From contig NZ_FWWY01000001.1 of assembly GCF_900176145.1 (NCBI RefSeq), positions 62,001 through 126,000 on the forward strand: a stretch of 64,000 nucleotides of DNA. Reading direction: 5' to 3'. The position numbers and the translations under genes are program-made. The stretch is from Sulfobacillus thermosulfidooxidans DSM 9293 (GTDB lineage: Bacteria; Bacillota; Sulfobacillia; Sulfobacillales; Sulfobacillaceae). Position 1 is the first letter of the stretch. Every line of letters begins with the position of its first letter. The notes under the pieces were generated by a model that worked only from the letters and a program-made list of their open reading frames with translations, ran no database searches and was not told the origin of the DNA. Positions 17,864 through 26,959 of this stretch are shown here, in pieces.

Positions 17864-18691
17864 TCATTCACTCAAAACAGGATAGGTACCAAAACGCCTA
17901 AACCATTCCAAATCAGACAGGCCACTTTCCCAAGCCTGATCGAGGCTTTGGGCGTCTCCCACGACATCAATCCAAAAACGATATGCAAAGGGGGCGCCAG
18001 GTCGTGGCCGTGATTCGACTTTCGAGAGATTTAGCCCAAATTTCTTATACCACAGCAAATAATTGACTAAGGCCCCTGGTTTATCGGGTAAATCAAACAC
18101 TGCACTTGTCTTCATCCGATTCAAGGGTGAGGTGAGATGAATCGGTCGCTGACTCAATAGCCAAAATCGCGTTCGGTTATCGGGATGATCCTGGATTCCA
18201 CGTCGTACAATATTGAGACCATAAATTTCCGCAGCTCGGGGACTGGCAATGGCTCCAACATCTTCCCTCCGAGATTCTAACAATTCCTTGGCACTGCCAG
18301 CAGTGTCCAACGCCACTTCAACGATAAGCCCATGCTCACGACAGAACATTTGACTCTGCATCAAGGCTTGGGGATGAGAACGCACCTTTTTAATACGGGA
18401 CAAATCGGAATGCCCATAGGCCATTAAGGCCAATTCAACAGGCTGAACCGCCTCAGCCCAAATGGACAGGGTTGAGGCGGTTAGTAAATCTAAAACATCA
18501 TAGACAGGTCCCCGGTAGGCATTTTCGATGGGCAATAATCCCACCGCATTGGGGTTGTCTTGCAAGGCCTGGAAGGTCTCGGCAAACGTGGGAAACCCTT
18601 GGGGCATCGCATTCGGCCAATGTGACAGAATGGCCGCTTCACTAAACGCACCCGGAGACCCCTGATAATAAACGACGGTTCCGTCAATCAT
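17864..18691 (-). CDS. pheA: Prephenate dehydratase
   Basis: 275 residues. The catalytic domain starts with VVYYQGSPGAFSEAAILSHW and holds LPIENAYRGPVYDVLDLL, an ESRREDVGAIASPRAAEIYGL segment and the TRFWLLS motif, where the threonine-arginine-phenylalanine triplet is catalytic. A C-terminal ACT domain (TSAVFDLPDKPGALVNYLLWYKKFGLNLSKVESRP) senses phenylalanine. The enzyme makes phenylpyruvate. Its ATG overlaps the ilvE stop as ATGA, so it is the last gene of the branched-chain operon, an unusual place for an aromatic-pathway gene, though ilvE could transaminate phenylpyruvate. Confidence 0.94.
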   Translation of the reverse strand: MIDGTVVYYQGSPGAFSEAAILSHWPNAMPQGFPTFAETFQALQDNPNAVGLLPIENAYRGPVYDVLDLLTASTLSIWAEAVQPVELALMAYGHSDLSRIKKVRSHPQALMQSQMFCREHGLIVEVALDTAGSAKELLESRREDVGAIASPRAAEIYGLNIVRRGIQDHPDNRTRFWLLSQRPIHLTSPLNRMKTSAVFDLPDKPGALVNYLLWYKKFGLNLSKVESRPRPGAPFAYRFWIDVVGDAQSLDQAWESGLSDLEWFRRFGTYPVLSE

Positions 18692-19587
18692 GCAGTAGCC
18701 ACATCCGTGTCGTATACCGGAACACCTGAGGACCGGGAATATTCACGGAAGGCAGTTAAGACCTTAGCCGTTATGGGGCCCACGCGGCCCGTGCCAATGA
18801 CACGTCCGTCACACATCACAGCCGGAATCACTTCAGCAGCCGTTCCCGTTAAGAAACATTCATCAGCCGTATATAAGTCATGCAACGTAATGTTTTCTTC
18901 CCTGCAAGTAATCCCCATCTCTCGCGCTAGCGCGATAACAACCTGACGTGTTATCCCATTGAGAATCCCCGCATATGTTGGAGGAGTGATCAAGGCACCT
19001 TGGCGAACAATAAAGATATTGTCTCCCGTGCCTTCCACAACATAGCCCTGGTGATTAAGCAGTACGACTTCGGGAAGTCCGCGCAAGTTAGCCTCAATCT
19101 TGGCCAAAATATTATTCAAGTAATTTAAAGATTTTATAGAAGGGTTTAAGACATCGGTAGCCGGACGCCTCGTTGATACCGCGGCCAACTCTAAACCGCG
19201 TTGATAAAGTTCCTCAGGATATAATGAAATCCGATCCGCGATAATAATAACACTAGGATGCGAACATTTCGTTGGGTCCAAACCTAAATCCCCTGGTCCG
19301 CGGGACACAACAAGACGAATATAGGCATCTGTAAGACCGTTCTCGCGAACGGTCGCACAGACAGCCTCCGCAAGTTCTTCGCGCGTATATGGAATATCTA
19401 ATAGGATACTTTTGGCGGAATCAAATAAACGGTCTAAGTGTTCTTCCAGTTTAAAGACACGGCCTTCGTAGGCCCGAATACCTTCAAAGATGCCGTCCCC
19501 ATAAAGAAACCCATGATCGAACACGGACACACGTGCTTCAGTAGCGGGTACCATGGCCCCATTGAAGAAGATCTTTAGTTCACTCAT
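18688..19587 (-). CDS. ilvE: Branched-chain amino acid aminotransferase
   Basis: About 299 residues of the fold-type IV PLP family. DHGFLYGDGIFEGIRAYEG, the PLP lysine in NPSIKSLNYLNNILAKIEA, EGTGDNIFIV and LTGTAAEVIPAV mark a short-form (archaeal/Firmicutes) BCAT. It performs the last step of leucine, isoleucine and valine synthesis. ATG at 19587 (MSELKIFFNG) is chosen because CAGGAGG lies directly upstream; an earlier in-frame ATG at 19611 is less likely. Forty-two bases separate it from ilvB. Confidence 0.94.
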   Translation of the reverse strand: MSELKIFFNGAMVPATEARVSVFDHGFLYGDGIFEGIRAYEGRVFKLEEHLDRLFDSAKSILLDIPYTREELAEAVCATVRENGLTDAYIRLVVSRGPGDLGLDPTKCSHPSVIIIADRISLYPEELYQRGLELAAVSTRRPATDVLNPSIKSLNYLNNILAKIEANLRGLPEVVLLNHQGYVVEGTGDNIFIVRQGALITPPTYAGILNGITRQVVIALAREMGITCREENITLHDLYTADECFLTGTAAEVIPAVMCDGRVIGTGRVGPITAKVLTAFREYSRSSGVPVYDTDVATA

Positions 19588-19629
19588 TATGCGCGCCTCC
19601 TGTATATGCATCTCTTGCGGTATCCCATC

Positions 19630-21297
19630 TTAACCTTCTAGCACCATCGATAATGGTTGCCCAGCAGGAACCATGGGAAATACGTGTTCATCTTTGGGGA
19701 CCATTACTTCCAACAATACCGGGCCATTAATGGACTCCATAATGCGCAAAGCTTCGTCTAACGCTTCTTCAGAATTTACACTAAATCCATGAATACCAAA
19801 GGACTCAGCTAAGCGAACAAAATCGGGATTCACCAAGTCTACACCGATACGGCGTTTGCCATGAAACAGATCTTGCCATTGCCGTACCATGCCGTGTCCC
19901 TCATTGTTCAACACAATCATCCAGATAGGAATATTGTATTGAGCGACGGTGGCTAACTCTTGGAGATTCATTTGGAAACTCCCATCTCCAGCAATTAAAA
20001 TGACGCGATTATTCCCCGCAGCAAATTGTGCTCCCATAGCGGCTGGAAACCCATATCCCATGGTTCCCGCTCCACCCGAGGTAAGAAATGTGCGAGGCTT
20101 TTCTCGACGGAGAAAGAGTGCTCCCCACATTTGATGTTGTCCCACCTCGGTGACCACAATGTCATCCGGTCGTAAATGACGGTTGATGACCTGCATCACC
20201 GCAGGAGATGCGATGGTCCCTTCAGGTGCCGGATTAATTCGTAATGGGTGAGACGCTTTCCACTGATTAATCGTATCCCACCATTCGGAATGCGTCGTAT
20301 TCGGTACGATTTTCAGCATTTTCGGTAAAACGCGCCGCAAATCCCCATGAATAGCGACGTTGGGCCGAACCAACTTGCTTAATTCGGCGGCATCCACATC
20401 CACATGAATAATCCGTGCATTAGGCGCAAACTCATCCAGTTTTCCGGTGACCCGGTCATCGAACCGAGCACCTAATGCAATAACCAAATCGGCATGTTGC
20501 ATGGCATTGTTAGCATACCAGGTCCCATGCATCCCTAACATCCCCAGTGCCTTGGGATGTGTACTGGGGAAAGCTCCAATGCCCATTAAGGTGTGTGCAA
20601 CAGGACAATCATAGGTTTCTGCAAATTGCATGACATAATCTTGCGTGCCACTCGAGACAACCCCTCCACCCACATACAGTAAGGGCCGCGAGGCCGAACG
20701 CAAGTAGGATTTGGCTCGTGCCCATGTAATCGGCTTTTCTTCCCATTCGCTTTCAGGTGCGTCTTTTGCCGGCAAACCCTTCCATTCCGGACACTCCATG
20801 AATTGAATATTTTTTGGGAATTCAACAACAACTGGTCCCGGACGTCCGCTACGGGCCGTCTCCCATGCTTGCAGCAGGACATCCGCCACTTCTTGGGGAT
20901 CCGTTATACGCCAACTATGCTTAACAACGGGCATCGTCATACTAAACAAGTCAGCTTCTTGAAAGGCATCAGTCCCTATTAACGTTGTCGGCACTTGCCC
21001 TAAAATCAGAACTACTGGTACAGAATCAGTCATAGCCGTGACCAGTCCGGTAATAACATTGGTGCCTCCAGGTCCCGAGGTTGCCAAAACGATAGCCGGT
21101 TTTCCCGTGACTCGTGCATAACCATCCGCCGCATGGATGGATGCCGCTTCATGGCGAGAAACCACAAATTCAATGGCATCATTTTGACGTGTCGCTAACG
21201 CATCAACGAGCGGCAAAATTGCGCCACCAGGAACTCCAAACACAACCGTGGTACCTAACCGCGACAATACTTCCCAGGTTAACTCTGCTCCAGTCAT
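19630..21297 (-). CDS. ilvB: Acetolactate synthase large subunit
   Basis: About 555 residues. It has the three thiamine-diphosphate enzyme domains: N-terminal Pyr domain with FGVPGGAILPLVDAL and the catalytic glutamate in VVSRHEAASIHAADGYAR, central domain, and C-terminal PP domain with GDGSFQMNLQELATV...NN for ThDP/Mg binding. It condenses pyruvate to acetolactate. ATG at 21297 overlaps the leuB stop as ATGA and follows AAGGAGG. The small regulatory subunit ilvN lies four genes upstream rather than next to it. Confidence 0.96.
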   Translation of the reverse strand: MTGAELTWEVLSRLGTTVVFGVPGGAILPLVDALATRQNDAIEFVVSRHEAASIHAADGYARVTGKPAIVLATSGPGGTNVITGLVTAMTDSVPVVLILGQVPTTLIGTDAFQEADLFSMTMPVVKHSWRITDPQEVADVLLQAWETARSGRPGPVVVEFPKNIQFMECPEWKGLPAKDAPESEWEEKPITWARAKSYLRSASRPLLYVGGGVVSSGTQDYVMQFAETYDCPVAHTLMGIGAFPSTHPKALGMLGMHGTWYANNAMQHADLVIALGARFDDRVTGKLDEFAPNARIIHVDVDAAELSKLVRPNVAIHGDLRRVLPKMLKIVPNTTHSEWWDTINQWKASHPLRINPAPEGTIASPAVMQVINRHLRPDDIVVTEVGQHQMWGALFLRREKPRTFLTSGGAGTMGYGFPAAMGAQFAAGNNRVILIAGDGSFQMNLQELATVAQYNIPIWMIVLNNEGHGMVRQWQDLFHGKRRIGVDLVNPDFVRLAESFGIHGFSVNSEEALDEALRIMESINGPVLLEVMVPKDEHVFPMVPAGQPLSMVLEG

Positions 21298-22376
21298 GAT
21301 ATCTTCCTCCTTTGCCAAATGTGTTCAAGACGTTGTATGACCGCCTGGGTAAATTCTTCAGTGCTGGCATTGCCCCCCAGGTCAGGCGTATGAGGCCCTT
21401 CCGCCAAACTTTCAGCCACAGCCGATTCAATCAACTGTTGAGCTTCTGACTCTGACCAACTCCACCCCACAAGATAGGCTAGGGATAACATGGCCCCTGT
21501 CGGATTGGCGATGCCTTTTCCGGCAATATCCGGCGCTGAGCCGTGCACCGGCTCGAACAAGCCCCGTGTTCCAGGCGTTCCGGCCACGGACGATGAACCG
21601 AGAAGTCCTAATGAACCCACTAAGCCTCCCGCCAAGTCGCTTAGGATATCGCCAAACAAGTTTTCCGTCACAATGACTTGATACCGGTCGGGGTTCAAGA
21701 CTAAATCCATAGCGGAGGCATCAACATAACGGTGCACAACCGGCACATCGGGAAATTGCTTGGACAATTCATCAGTCACTTCACGCCATACCCGTGAGCT
21801 TTCTAAGACGTTAGCCTTATCAACAGATGTTAGGGTCAGGTGATGATCTCGTGCATACTCAAAAGCCAACTTGATAATGCGCCACATTTCCGAACGCCGA
21901 TATTGCAAGGTATCAATCACTTCGAGATCTCCGGGCAAAAACCGGCGCCCTCTGGGCTCACCAAAATACAATCCTCCCGTTAGTTCCCGAAAAATAATGC
22001 CATCAACCTGGGCCTTGCGTAATGGGGAAAGATGCTCTAGCCCTTTAAAAACGTGATAGGGACGCAAATTGGCCCATAATCCCATGTATTGACGCATCGC
22101 GAGCAGACCAGCCTCAGGTCTTTTGGGTGCCTGGTCCCATTTGGGTCCACCGACAGCTCCTAGTAATACCGCGGAAGCTTTGTCGATAGCCCTTTGCGTT
22201 TTTTCCGGAAATGGATCCCCATAAGTATCGATAGCAGTTCCGCCAATATCGGCGCGCTCTATTTCAACAACCCATCCCCCAATTTCCGCCACCCTATCGA
22301 GAACTTGTAATGCAGCGCCTGTAACTTCTGGTCCGATACCGTCCCCTGCCAAAACTAAAAGTTGGTGATTCGCCAT
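21294..22376 (-). CDS. leuB: 3-Isopropylmalate dehydrogenase
   Basis: 360 residues of the isocitrate/isopropylmalate dehydrogenase family. LLVLAGDGIGPEV at the N-terminus, RELTGGLYFGEPRG with the substrate-binding residues, VDKANVLESSRVWREV, and NLFGDILSDLAGGLVGSLGLLGSSS plus FEPVHGSAPDIAGKGIANP match LeuB. It oxidises 3-isopropylmalate in leucine synthesis. ATG at 22376 follows AGGAGG. The isomerase genes leuC and leuD are not in this window. Confidence 0.96.
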   Translation of the reverse strand: MANHQLLVLAGDGIGPEVTGAALQVLDRVAEIGGWVVEIERADIGGTAIDTYGDPFPEKTQRAIDKASAVLLGAVGGPKWDQAPKRPEAGLLAMRQYMGLWANLRPYHVFKGLEHLSPLRKAQVDGIIFRELTGGLYFGEPRGRRFLPGDLEVIDTLQYRRSEMWRIIKLAFEYARDHHLTLTSVDKANVLESSRVWREVTDELSKQFPDVPVVHRYVDASAMDLVLNPDRYQVIVTENLFGDILSDLAGGLVGSLGLLGSSSVAGTPGTRGLFEPVHGSAPDIAGKGIANPTGAMLSLAYLVGWSWSESEAQQLIESAVAESLAEGPHTPDLGGNASTEEFTQAVIQRLEHIWQRRKIS

Positions 22377-22402
22377 AGTATCCTCCTAAATAAGCTCTGT
22401 CT

Positions 22403-23932
22403 TTATGCCACGACATTTTGGACCCGCTCAAAGAGATAGGCTAAGGCCTCATGAAGCGCCACAGCTGTGGCCTTCATCACATCACTGTCTGCTGCTTGGC
22501 CCCGAGTTTCGCAATCATATCCATGAATTTCGACACGAACTGAGGCGAGCCCCGCTTCTCCGGGTGAAATCGGTGCCAGATGATATGAGGTTAATTGCAC
22601 ATGATCCAGCGACAGGGCCCGCGCAAAAGCTTGAAAGAGAGCATGTACAGGCCCATCGCCACTTCCGGAGTCCTCGCGAATTTCTTGGCCAACGCGGACG
22701 GAAACATAAGCCACAGGCCGATTATGGCTTCCTGTACTGACTTGCCAATGAACTAATTCCGTATTACGTGAGCGGCGAACTTGCCCAACTTCTTCTTGCC
22801 AGATCGCTTCTAAGTCCTGATCGTTGATATCACTCTTCAGTTCTCCTAACGTTTTCACGCGCTGCTGGATCTGGTCAATTTGGCTTGGGGTGGCATGAAG
22901 ACCCAATTCTTCTAAGCGCTGACGCAAAGCATGACGGCCTGAATGTTTACCTAACACAAGCTTGGTCATGCCCCAACCGACGGCTTCAGGCGTTAAGATT
23001 TCATAGGTTGAACGATCTTTCAACATGCCATCTTGATGAATACCGGATTCATGGCGAAAGGCGTTCTTGCCCACAATGGCTTTATTGGGCTGCACTGGCA
23101 TTCCCGTTAACTGACTGACTAATTGGCTTGCCCGGTAAATTTCTTGGGTCTTGATGTGATGCTGGACATGATATTGGTCCTGTCTTGCGGTTAAGGTCAT
23201 GACAACTTCTTCTAAAGAAGCATTTCCCGCGCGTTCACCAATACCGTTGATCGCCACTTCCACCTGACGGCACCCTGCTTCAATGCCCGACAAGGAATTC
23301 GCGACGGCCAAGCCCAAATCATCGTGACAATGAACAGACAATGTAATGCGAGGATCAGCTATGGCCTTTCTGAGATGAGTGATGAGCTGAAAGTATTCAC
23401 GAGGAGTGGTGTAGCCGACGGTATCAGGAAAATTCAGTGTGGTCGCTCCCGCATCCACGGCTAATCGTCCTGCTTGCACCAAAAACTCGACTTGGGACCT
23501 CGTAGCATCTTCGCATGAAAATTCCACATCGTCCACATACATGCGTGCGACCCGTACCATTTGGTCAATGCGCTCTAGGACCTGTTCAGGCGTCATCCGT
23601 AATTTCGCTTGCATGTGGATCGGAGACGTCGCAATAAATACATGAATCCTGGCTTTATCCGCTTTTTCCAGTGCCCGTGCAGCTTGCTCGATATCCTGAC
23701 GGTTACAGCGGGCCAAGGCTGTAATGGTAGGGCCCTTAATATTTTCCGCGATCCGCGATACCGCTTCAAAATCTCCTGGTGAAGCTTGCGGAAAACCGGC
23801 CTCCAAATAATCCACACCTAAGCGCGCCAATTGTTCGGCAATCGCTAATTTTTCTTGAGTACTTAACGCCACCCCAGGGGATTGTTCTCCATCTCGCAAG
23901 GTTGTATCAAATATCCTGACAGTATCTGTCAT
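22403..23932 (-). CDS. leuA: 2-Isopropylmalate synthase
   Basis: About 509 residues. [19 protein letters not shown] begins the HMGL-like TIM barrel with the metal-binding aspartate; [20 protein letters not shown] and [17 protein letters not shown] follow. The last 130 residues form the LeuA allosteric domain for leucine feedback. ATG at 23932 overlaps the ilvC stop as ATGA; a longer reading from 24223 would run through ilvC in another frame and is rejected. It commits 2-oxoisovalerate to leucine. Confidence 0.96.
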   Translation of the reverse strand: MTDTVRIFDTTLRDGEQSPGVALSTQEKLAIAEQLARLGVDYLEAGFPQASPGDFEAVSRIAENIKGPTITALARCNRQDIEQAARALEKADKARIHVFIATSPIHMQAKLRMTPEQVLERIDQMVRVARMYVDDVEFSCEDATRSQVEFLVQAGRLAVDAGATTLNFPDTVGYTTPREYFQLITHLRKAIADPRITLSVHCHDDLGLAVANSLSGIEAGCRQVEVAINGIGERAGNASLEEVVMTLTARQDQYHVQHHIKTQEIYRASQLVSQLTGMPVQPNKAIVGKNAFRHESGIHQDGMLKDRSTYEILTPEAVGWGMTKLVLGKHSGRHALRQRLEELGLHATPSQIDQIQQRVKTLGELKSDINDQDLEAIWQEEVGQVRRSRNTELVHWQVSTGSHNRPVAYVSVRVGQEIREDSGSGDGPVHALFQAFARALSLDHVQLTSYHLAPISPGEAGLASVRVEIHGYDCETRGQAADSDVMKATAVALHEALAYLFERVQNVVA

Positions 23933-24963
23933 GATTTGACCTCCTTTTGAATCCCATCCTCCTCTACTACAGATGGTTTCAACCACGACATCATCGAGCG
24001 CAAATCCCGTCCAACGCTTTCCACCGGATGTTCTTTGGCATCGCGTCGCATCCGGTTGAATTCCGGGCGCCCCTTGGCGTTTTCGGCCATCCAACGTTCC
24101 GCGAAGGTTCCATCCTGAATGTCTTTCAGAACTCGTGCCATTTCTTGCTTGGTCTCCTGGGTTACAATCCGCGGTCCCACACTCAACCCGCCATATTCGG
24201 CTGTATCGGAAACCGAATACCACATGGCCCCCATTCCGCCTTCATAAATCAGGTCCACAATCAATTTCAATTCATGAAGGGTTTCAAAGTAAGCAATTTC
24301 GGGCTGATATCCCGCTTCTACTAATGTTTCAAATCCTGCTTGAATGAGTTGGGACACTCCCCCGCACAAAACCGTTTGTTCACCAAATAAATCTGTTTCG
24401 GTTTCCTCAGCAAAAGTGGTCTGAATCACTCCGGCTCGTGTAGCTCCAATGCCCTTTGCATAAGCCAAAGCAATATCAAGAGCGTGACCAGTCGCGTCTT
24501 GTTCCACGGCCACCAGTGCCGGAGTTCCTTGTCCTTCAACATATAGCCTTCGAACCAAATGTCCTGGCGCTTTGGGCGCAACCATAAAGACGTCGACATC
24601 ATTCGGTGGAATAATCTGTTTAAAACGGATAGCAAATCCATGCGCGAAGGCTAAGGCTTTACCCGGTTTGAGTCCTGGTTTGATACATTCCTCGTATAAC
24701 GGTCCTTGTAAATGATCTGGTGTTAAAATCTGAATGACATCGGCTGCTTGGGCTGCATCTTTGACATCCATGGTTTGAAATCCTTGCTCATTCGCCCGGT
24801 CGCGGGAGCGCCCCGGCCGAATTCCAATAATCACGTTAACACCAGACTCGCGTAAGTTTAATGCATGTGCATGACCTTGACTCCCATATCCGATGACTGC
24901 AACGGTTTTACCGGTTAACCACCTCAGATCGGCGTTGTCGTCGTAATATAATTTTGCGTTCAT
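23929..24963 (-). CDS. ilvC: Ketol-acid reductoisomerase
   Basis: About 344 residues, class I length. [21 protein letters not shown] is the Rossmann NADPH site, and [37 protein letters not shown] holds the Mg-binding acid residues of the knotted C-terminal domain. It isomerises and reduces acetolactate in valine and isoleucine synthesis. The start is ATG at 24963 (MNAKLYYDD) with GAGGAGG upstream; it lies 56 bases inside the upstream ilvN reading frame. Confidence 0.96.
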   Translation of the reverse strand: MNAKLYYDDNADLRWLTGKTVAVIGYGSQGHAHALNLRESGVNVIIGIRPGRSRDRANEQGFQTMDVKDAAQAADVIQILTPDHLQGPLYEECIKPGLKPGKALAFAHGFAIRFKQIIPPNDVDVFMVAPKAPGHLVRRLYVEGQGTPALVAVEQDATGHALDIALAYAKGIGATRAGVIQTTFAEETETDLFGEQTVLCGGVSQLIQAGFETLVEAGYQPEIAYFETLHELKLIVDLIYEGGMGAMWYSVSDTAEYGGLSVGPRIVTQETKQEMARVLKDIQDGTFAERWMAENAKGRPEFNRMRRDAKEHPVESVGRDLRSMMSWLKPSVVEEDGIQKEVKS

Positions 24964-25444
24964 GATTCCATCCTCCTCGAGTGTGGTAGACTGATTTTTT
25001 TGGCATTTTGTCACTAATCTTAAGTGTCAAACAACTTGGAAATAGTGCGAAAACACGGGCGTGATTGTCTTCAATCCACTGTTCTATGGCATGCCTTGGT
25101 CCTGCGACCGTGTAATACCCCGCGTGGGAATCAATGGGTGTAGCGGAAACTAAAGGAACATGCGTCGGCTTTTGTGTTGGGACGGCGGCCACAAGCACTG
25201 TATGGTAACTATTTTTCACAATAAAGGTGCGAGTCACATCTTGATGCCGGGTCATTTGCCGACGAATCCATTGAGCTCGTTCGTGCGTGCCCGCAATACC
25301 AATCATAACGGTCAATCGCGATGTGTCCCGGTCTTTTTTAATCGTCATTTGTTCAATATCCACGTTCCGTTGTCCAAGCATTAACAGCAACCGTTGAATT
25401 GCGCCTGGCTTATCTTGCAATTCCACACCGATAAATGGATTCAT
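24908..25444 (-). CDS. ilvN: Acetolactate synthase small (regulatory) subunit
   Basis: 178 residues. The N-terminal ACT domain ([35 protein letters not shown]) is clear, and ILVKN-like [14 protein letters not shown] starts the second domain. The C-terminal part is shorter and less conserved than in standard IlvN/IlvH, and the last 18 or so residues are read out of frame from the ilvC start region. Either the overlap is real or a frameshift extended the gene. It is the first gene after the riboswitch/T-box leader; ATG at 25444 follows AAGGGGG. It gives valine feedback control to IlvB. Confidence 0.85.
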   Translation of the reverse strand: MNPFIGVELQDKPGAIQRLLLMLGQRNVDIEQMTIKKDRDTSRLTVMIGIAGTHERAQWIRRQMTRHQDVTRTFIVKNSYHTVLVAAVPTQKPTHVPLVSATPIDSHAGYYTVAGPRHAIEQWIEDNHARVFALFPSCLTLKISDKMPKKSVYHTRGGWNHERKIILRRQRRSEVVNR

Positions 25445-25471
25445 AAGTGCAAACCCCCTTACATCTCAAAT

Positions 25472-25505
25472 AAAAAATCCCTTTCGCCGTGACGGCTGAA
25501 AGGGA
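25472..25505 (-). terminator. ilvN: T-box-controlled terminator before ilvN
   Basis: A GC-rich hairpin with TCCCTTTC and GAAAGGGA arms around GCCG-tcac-CGGC, followed by six Ts. Its 5' arm is next to the T-box antiterminator sequence, as expected for a T-box attenuator. Confidence 0.92.
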
Positions 25506-25715
25506 CGCGGTTGCGTGGTACCACCCTTACTTCTCCTCTTTGTTCAAAGAGGACTCGTGCGACTGATAACGGAATTCATCCGGCTTCGTCTACCTCCGGT
25601 CAATGCCGGTCTCGGGAAGCATGCTCAGGGGTGAGACAATAATCCGGCCAAAGCCCGAGCTTCCACCGTCCTCGGTTCGCTGTCAGTGGTTAACGGATTA
25701 TAATTCCCCGTCATT
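25472..25715 (-). promoter_or_regulatory. Leucine-type T-box leader
   Basis: The canonical T-box sequence GGGTGGTACCACG lies at 25514-25526, with the UGGU bulge that pairs with an NCCA tRNA end bearing discriminator A. Upstream is a stem I whose GGTGGAAGC element is at about 25654-25667. The likely specifier codon is CTC at 25633-25635, followed by the usual A and a CCCCTGAGC strand, so uncharged tRNA-Leu (GAG) is the predicted ligand. Binding would prevent the terminator at 25472-25505 and allow ilv-leu expression. The specifier is assigned by pattern, not by folding software. Confidence 0.92.
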
Positions 25716-25740
25716 GCAGAAACTTTTCTCTGGGTAACAC

Positions 25741-25791
25741 AAAAAGACCCAGAGCAAGTTCAACTACTGCCGAACCTGCCACGGGTCTTTT
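25741..25791 (-). terminator. Riboswitch-linked terminator
   Basis: The AAAAGACCC strand at 25783-25791 pairs with GGGTC at about 25746-25750, with a second inner stem (GCAGGTTC with GAACTTGC), and is followed by five Ts. The 5' arm is the conserved 3' end of the upstream ykkC-type aptamer, so aptamer folding and terminator folding exclude each other. That predicts an ON switch. Confidence 0.82.
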
Positions 25792-25872
25792 ATCCCCATG
25801 GTGTAGCTCCTACAAGGAGCCTGTACCGCTTGGTCCTTCCCACTATGGGCGGATCCCTAGGTACACTCCGAC
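25775..25872 (-). promoter_or_regulatory. ykkC subtype 2 riboswitch, probably ppGpp-sensing
   Basis: The minus strand holds the ykkC core in order: CTAGGGATCCG (25850-25860), GGACCAAGCGGTAC (about 25822-25835), a short hairpin with GGCTCC and GGAGCT arms, ACACC, then GGGGATAAAAGACCCG (about 25782-25797). GACCAAGCGG in place of the guanidine-class GUCCGAGAG marks subtype 2, which includes ppGpp and PRPP riboswitches. The branched-chain amino acid operon downstream fits the ppGpp class (2a). The class assignment is from known consensus and recall; ligand identity is inference. Confidence 0.82.
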
Positions 25873-25890
25873 GAAAAATGTTATACAAGC

Positions 25891-25918
25891 ACTATACCAT
25901 TCGTGATAAAAATAACAA
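25891..25918 (-). promoter_or_regulatory. Sigma-A promoter of the ilv-leu operon
   Basis: TTGTTA (25913-25918) and TATAGT (25891-25896) are separated by 16 bases. Transcription would start near 25884, just before the riboswitch, giving a leader of about 440 bases before ilvN. Confidence 0.75.
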
Positions 25919-26037
25919 GTGCTAAATGCCGAATTTTACATAATTTTTTTCGACTAAATTCGTCAACCTTGCACTGTTATTTCATTATGATTGTTATGCT
26001 GCAAATCCAAAACATAGTACGTTATTCGCATTAGAAA

Positions 26038-26877
26038 TCAAATTCCCTTCCGAAACATTTCGATGGCTTGTTCTACGTCTTGCACATGTCCTTGGTCAAG
26101 ACCATGTAAAATGGTATGTAAGACCTTCATTTGTCGATAAAATTGTCTATGGCCGTCCGAATCGATTTGCTGAGCATAAAGAGCCAATTCATCTGTTTCC
26201 CATTGGATAGGAATTCCGGCTAAATCATATGCGGGATCCCCTACCGTCATGTCACCAAAATCGATGATGCCTTTGATGAATCCATTCTCCGCAATTATGT
26301 GTTCTGGGGTGAGATCTCCATGAATCAAGGATACTGACCATGAAGATTGGGAGATGTCATCAAGAAACTGGTCAAAATAATGGCTAGTGCGGCGCTGTTC
26401 TTTAACACTGAGTAAAGGATAAATTTTCTCTTGCGTTTCCTGGTATAAATGCTCAAAACGTTTCACCCACCGGTGGCGGTGATGACTGATAACCGTTTTT
26501 TGAGGCAGGTATGTATCTTGATGCAATGTGCGCAAAAATTGTGCCAATTGTCGAATCATATGATCCGTCGGTGTAGCTCTCCGCAAATCCTTCCCTGAAA
26601 TTAATGGATAAACTCCTAATGCTCCGGATGTTTTGATGTAGTGAGGAAAATCTAGAGGGAGGGATAATGTATGAAGTTTCGCCATTTCATATTGTAAGTG
26701 CGTTTGTGACCAGGGATTCTTGGGAACTCTTATGACCATCTCTTTTGACGTCAGGTAAATTCTATAATCCCATCCTTCGGCAAATAACGTAAGCTGACTA
26801 GCTAGTTGTGGATACATTTGGGCTAGATATTGTTCCACCAATAATTTTGTTTGCAATCCCCACATTTTGGACGCCAC
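26038..26877 (-). CDS. Aminoglycoside-phosphotransferase-family kinase
   Basis: 279 residues with the APH/choline-kinase fold. The Brenner motif is in SLIHGDLTPEHIIAENG, and the metal-binding DFG-like segment is GIIDFGDMTVGDPAYDLAGI. The N-lobe has VIRVPKNPWSQ with the ATP lysine. Substrate is unknown: the family also includes small-metabolite, macrolide and homoserine kinases, so a resistance role should not be assumed. It is divergent from menF; the starts lie close together. Confidence 0.82.
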   Translation of the reverse strand: MASKMWGLQTKLLVEQYLAQMYPQLASQLTLFAEGWDYRIYLTSKEMVIRVPKNPWSQTHLQYEMAKLHTLSLPLDFPHYIKTSGALGVYPLISGKDLRRATPTDHMIRQLAQFLRTLHQDTYLPQKTVISHHRHRWVKRFEHLYQETQEKIYPLLSVKEQRRTSHYFDQFLDDISQSSWSVSLIHGDLTPEHIIAENGFIKGIIDFGDMTVGDPAYDLAGIPIQWETDELALYAQQIDSDGHRQFYRQMKVLHTILHGLDQGHVQDVEQAIEMFRKGI

Positions 26878-26924
26878 GCCAAAAACCTCCTCGAAATGTT
26901 CCTTTCAAGAATCATACGCATTCA

Positions 26925-26953
26925 TTGATTTCTTGGCCATACAGTCCTATTAT
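26925..26953 (+). promoter_or_regulatory. menF: Sigma-A promoter of menF with almost no leader
   Basis: TTGATT (26925-26930), a 17-base spacer and TATTAT (26948-26953). The predicted start point is at or next to the ATG at 26960, so menF mRNA may be leaderless. Confidence 0.6.
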
Positions 26954-26959
26954 GACAAT

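Noticed and set aside
22403..24223. Longer leuA start at 24223
   Set aside because: It reads backwards through ilvC in another frame; the ATGA-linked start at 23932 is far better.
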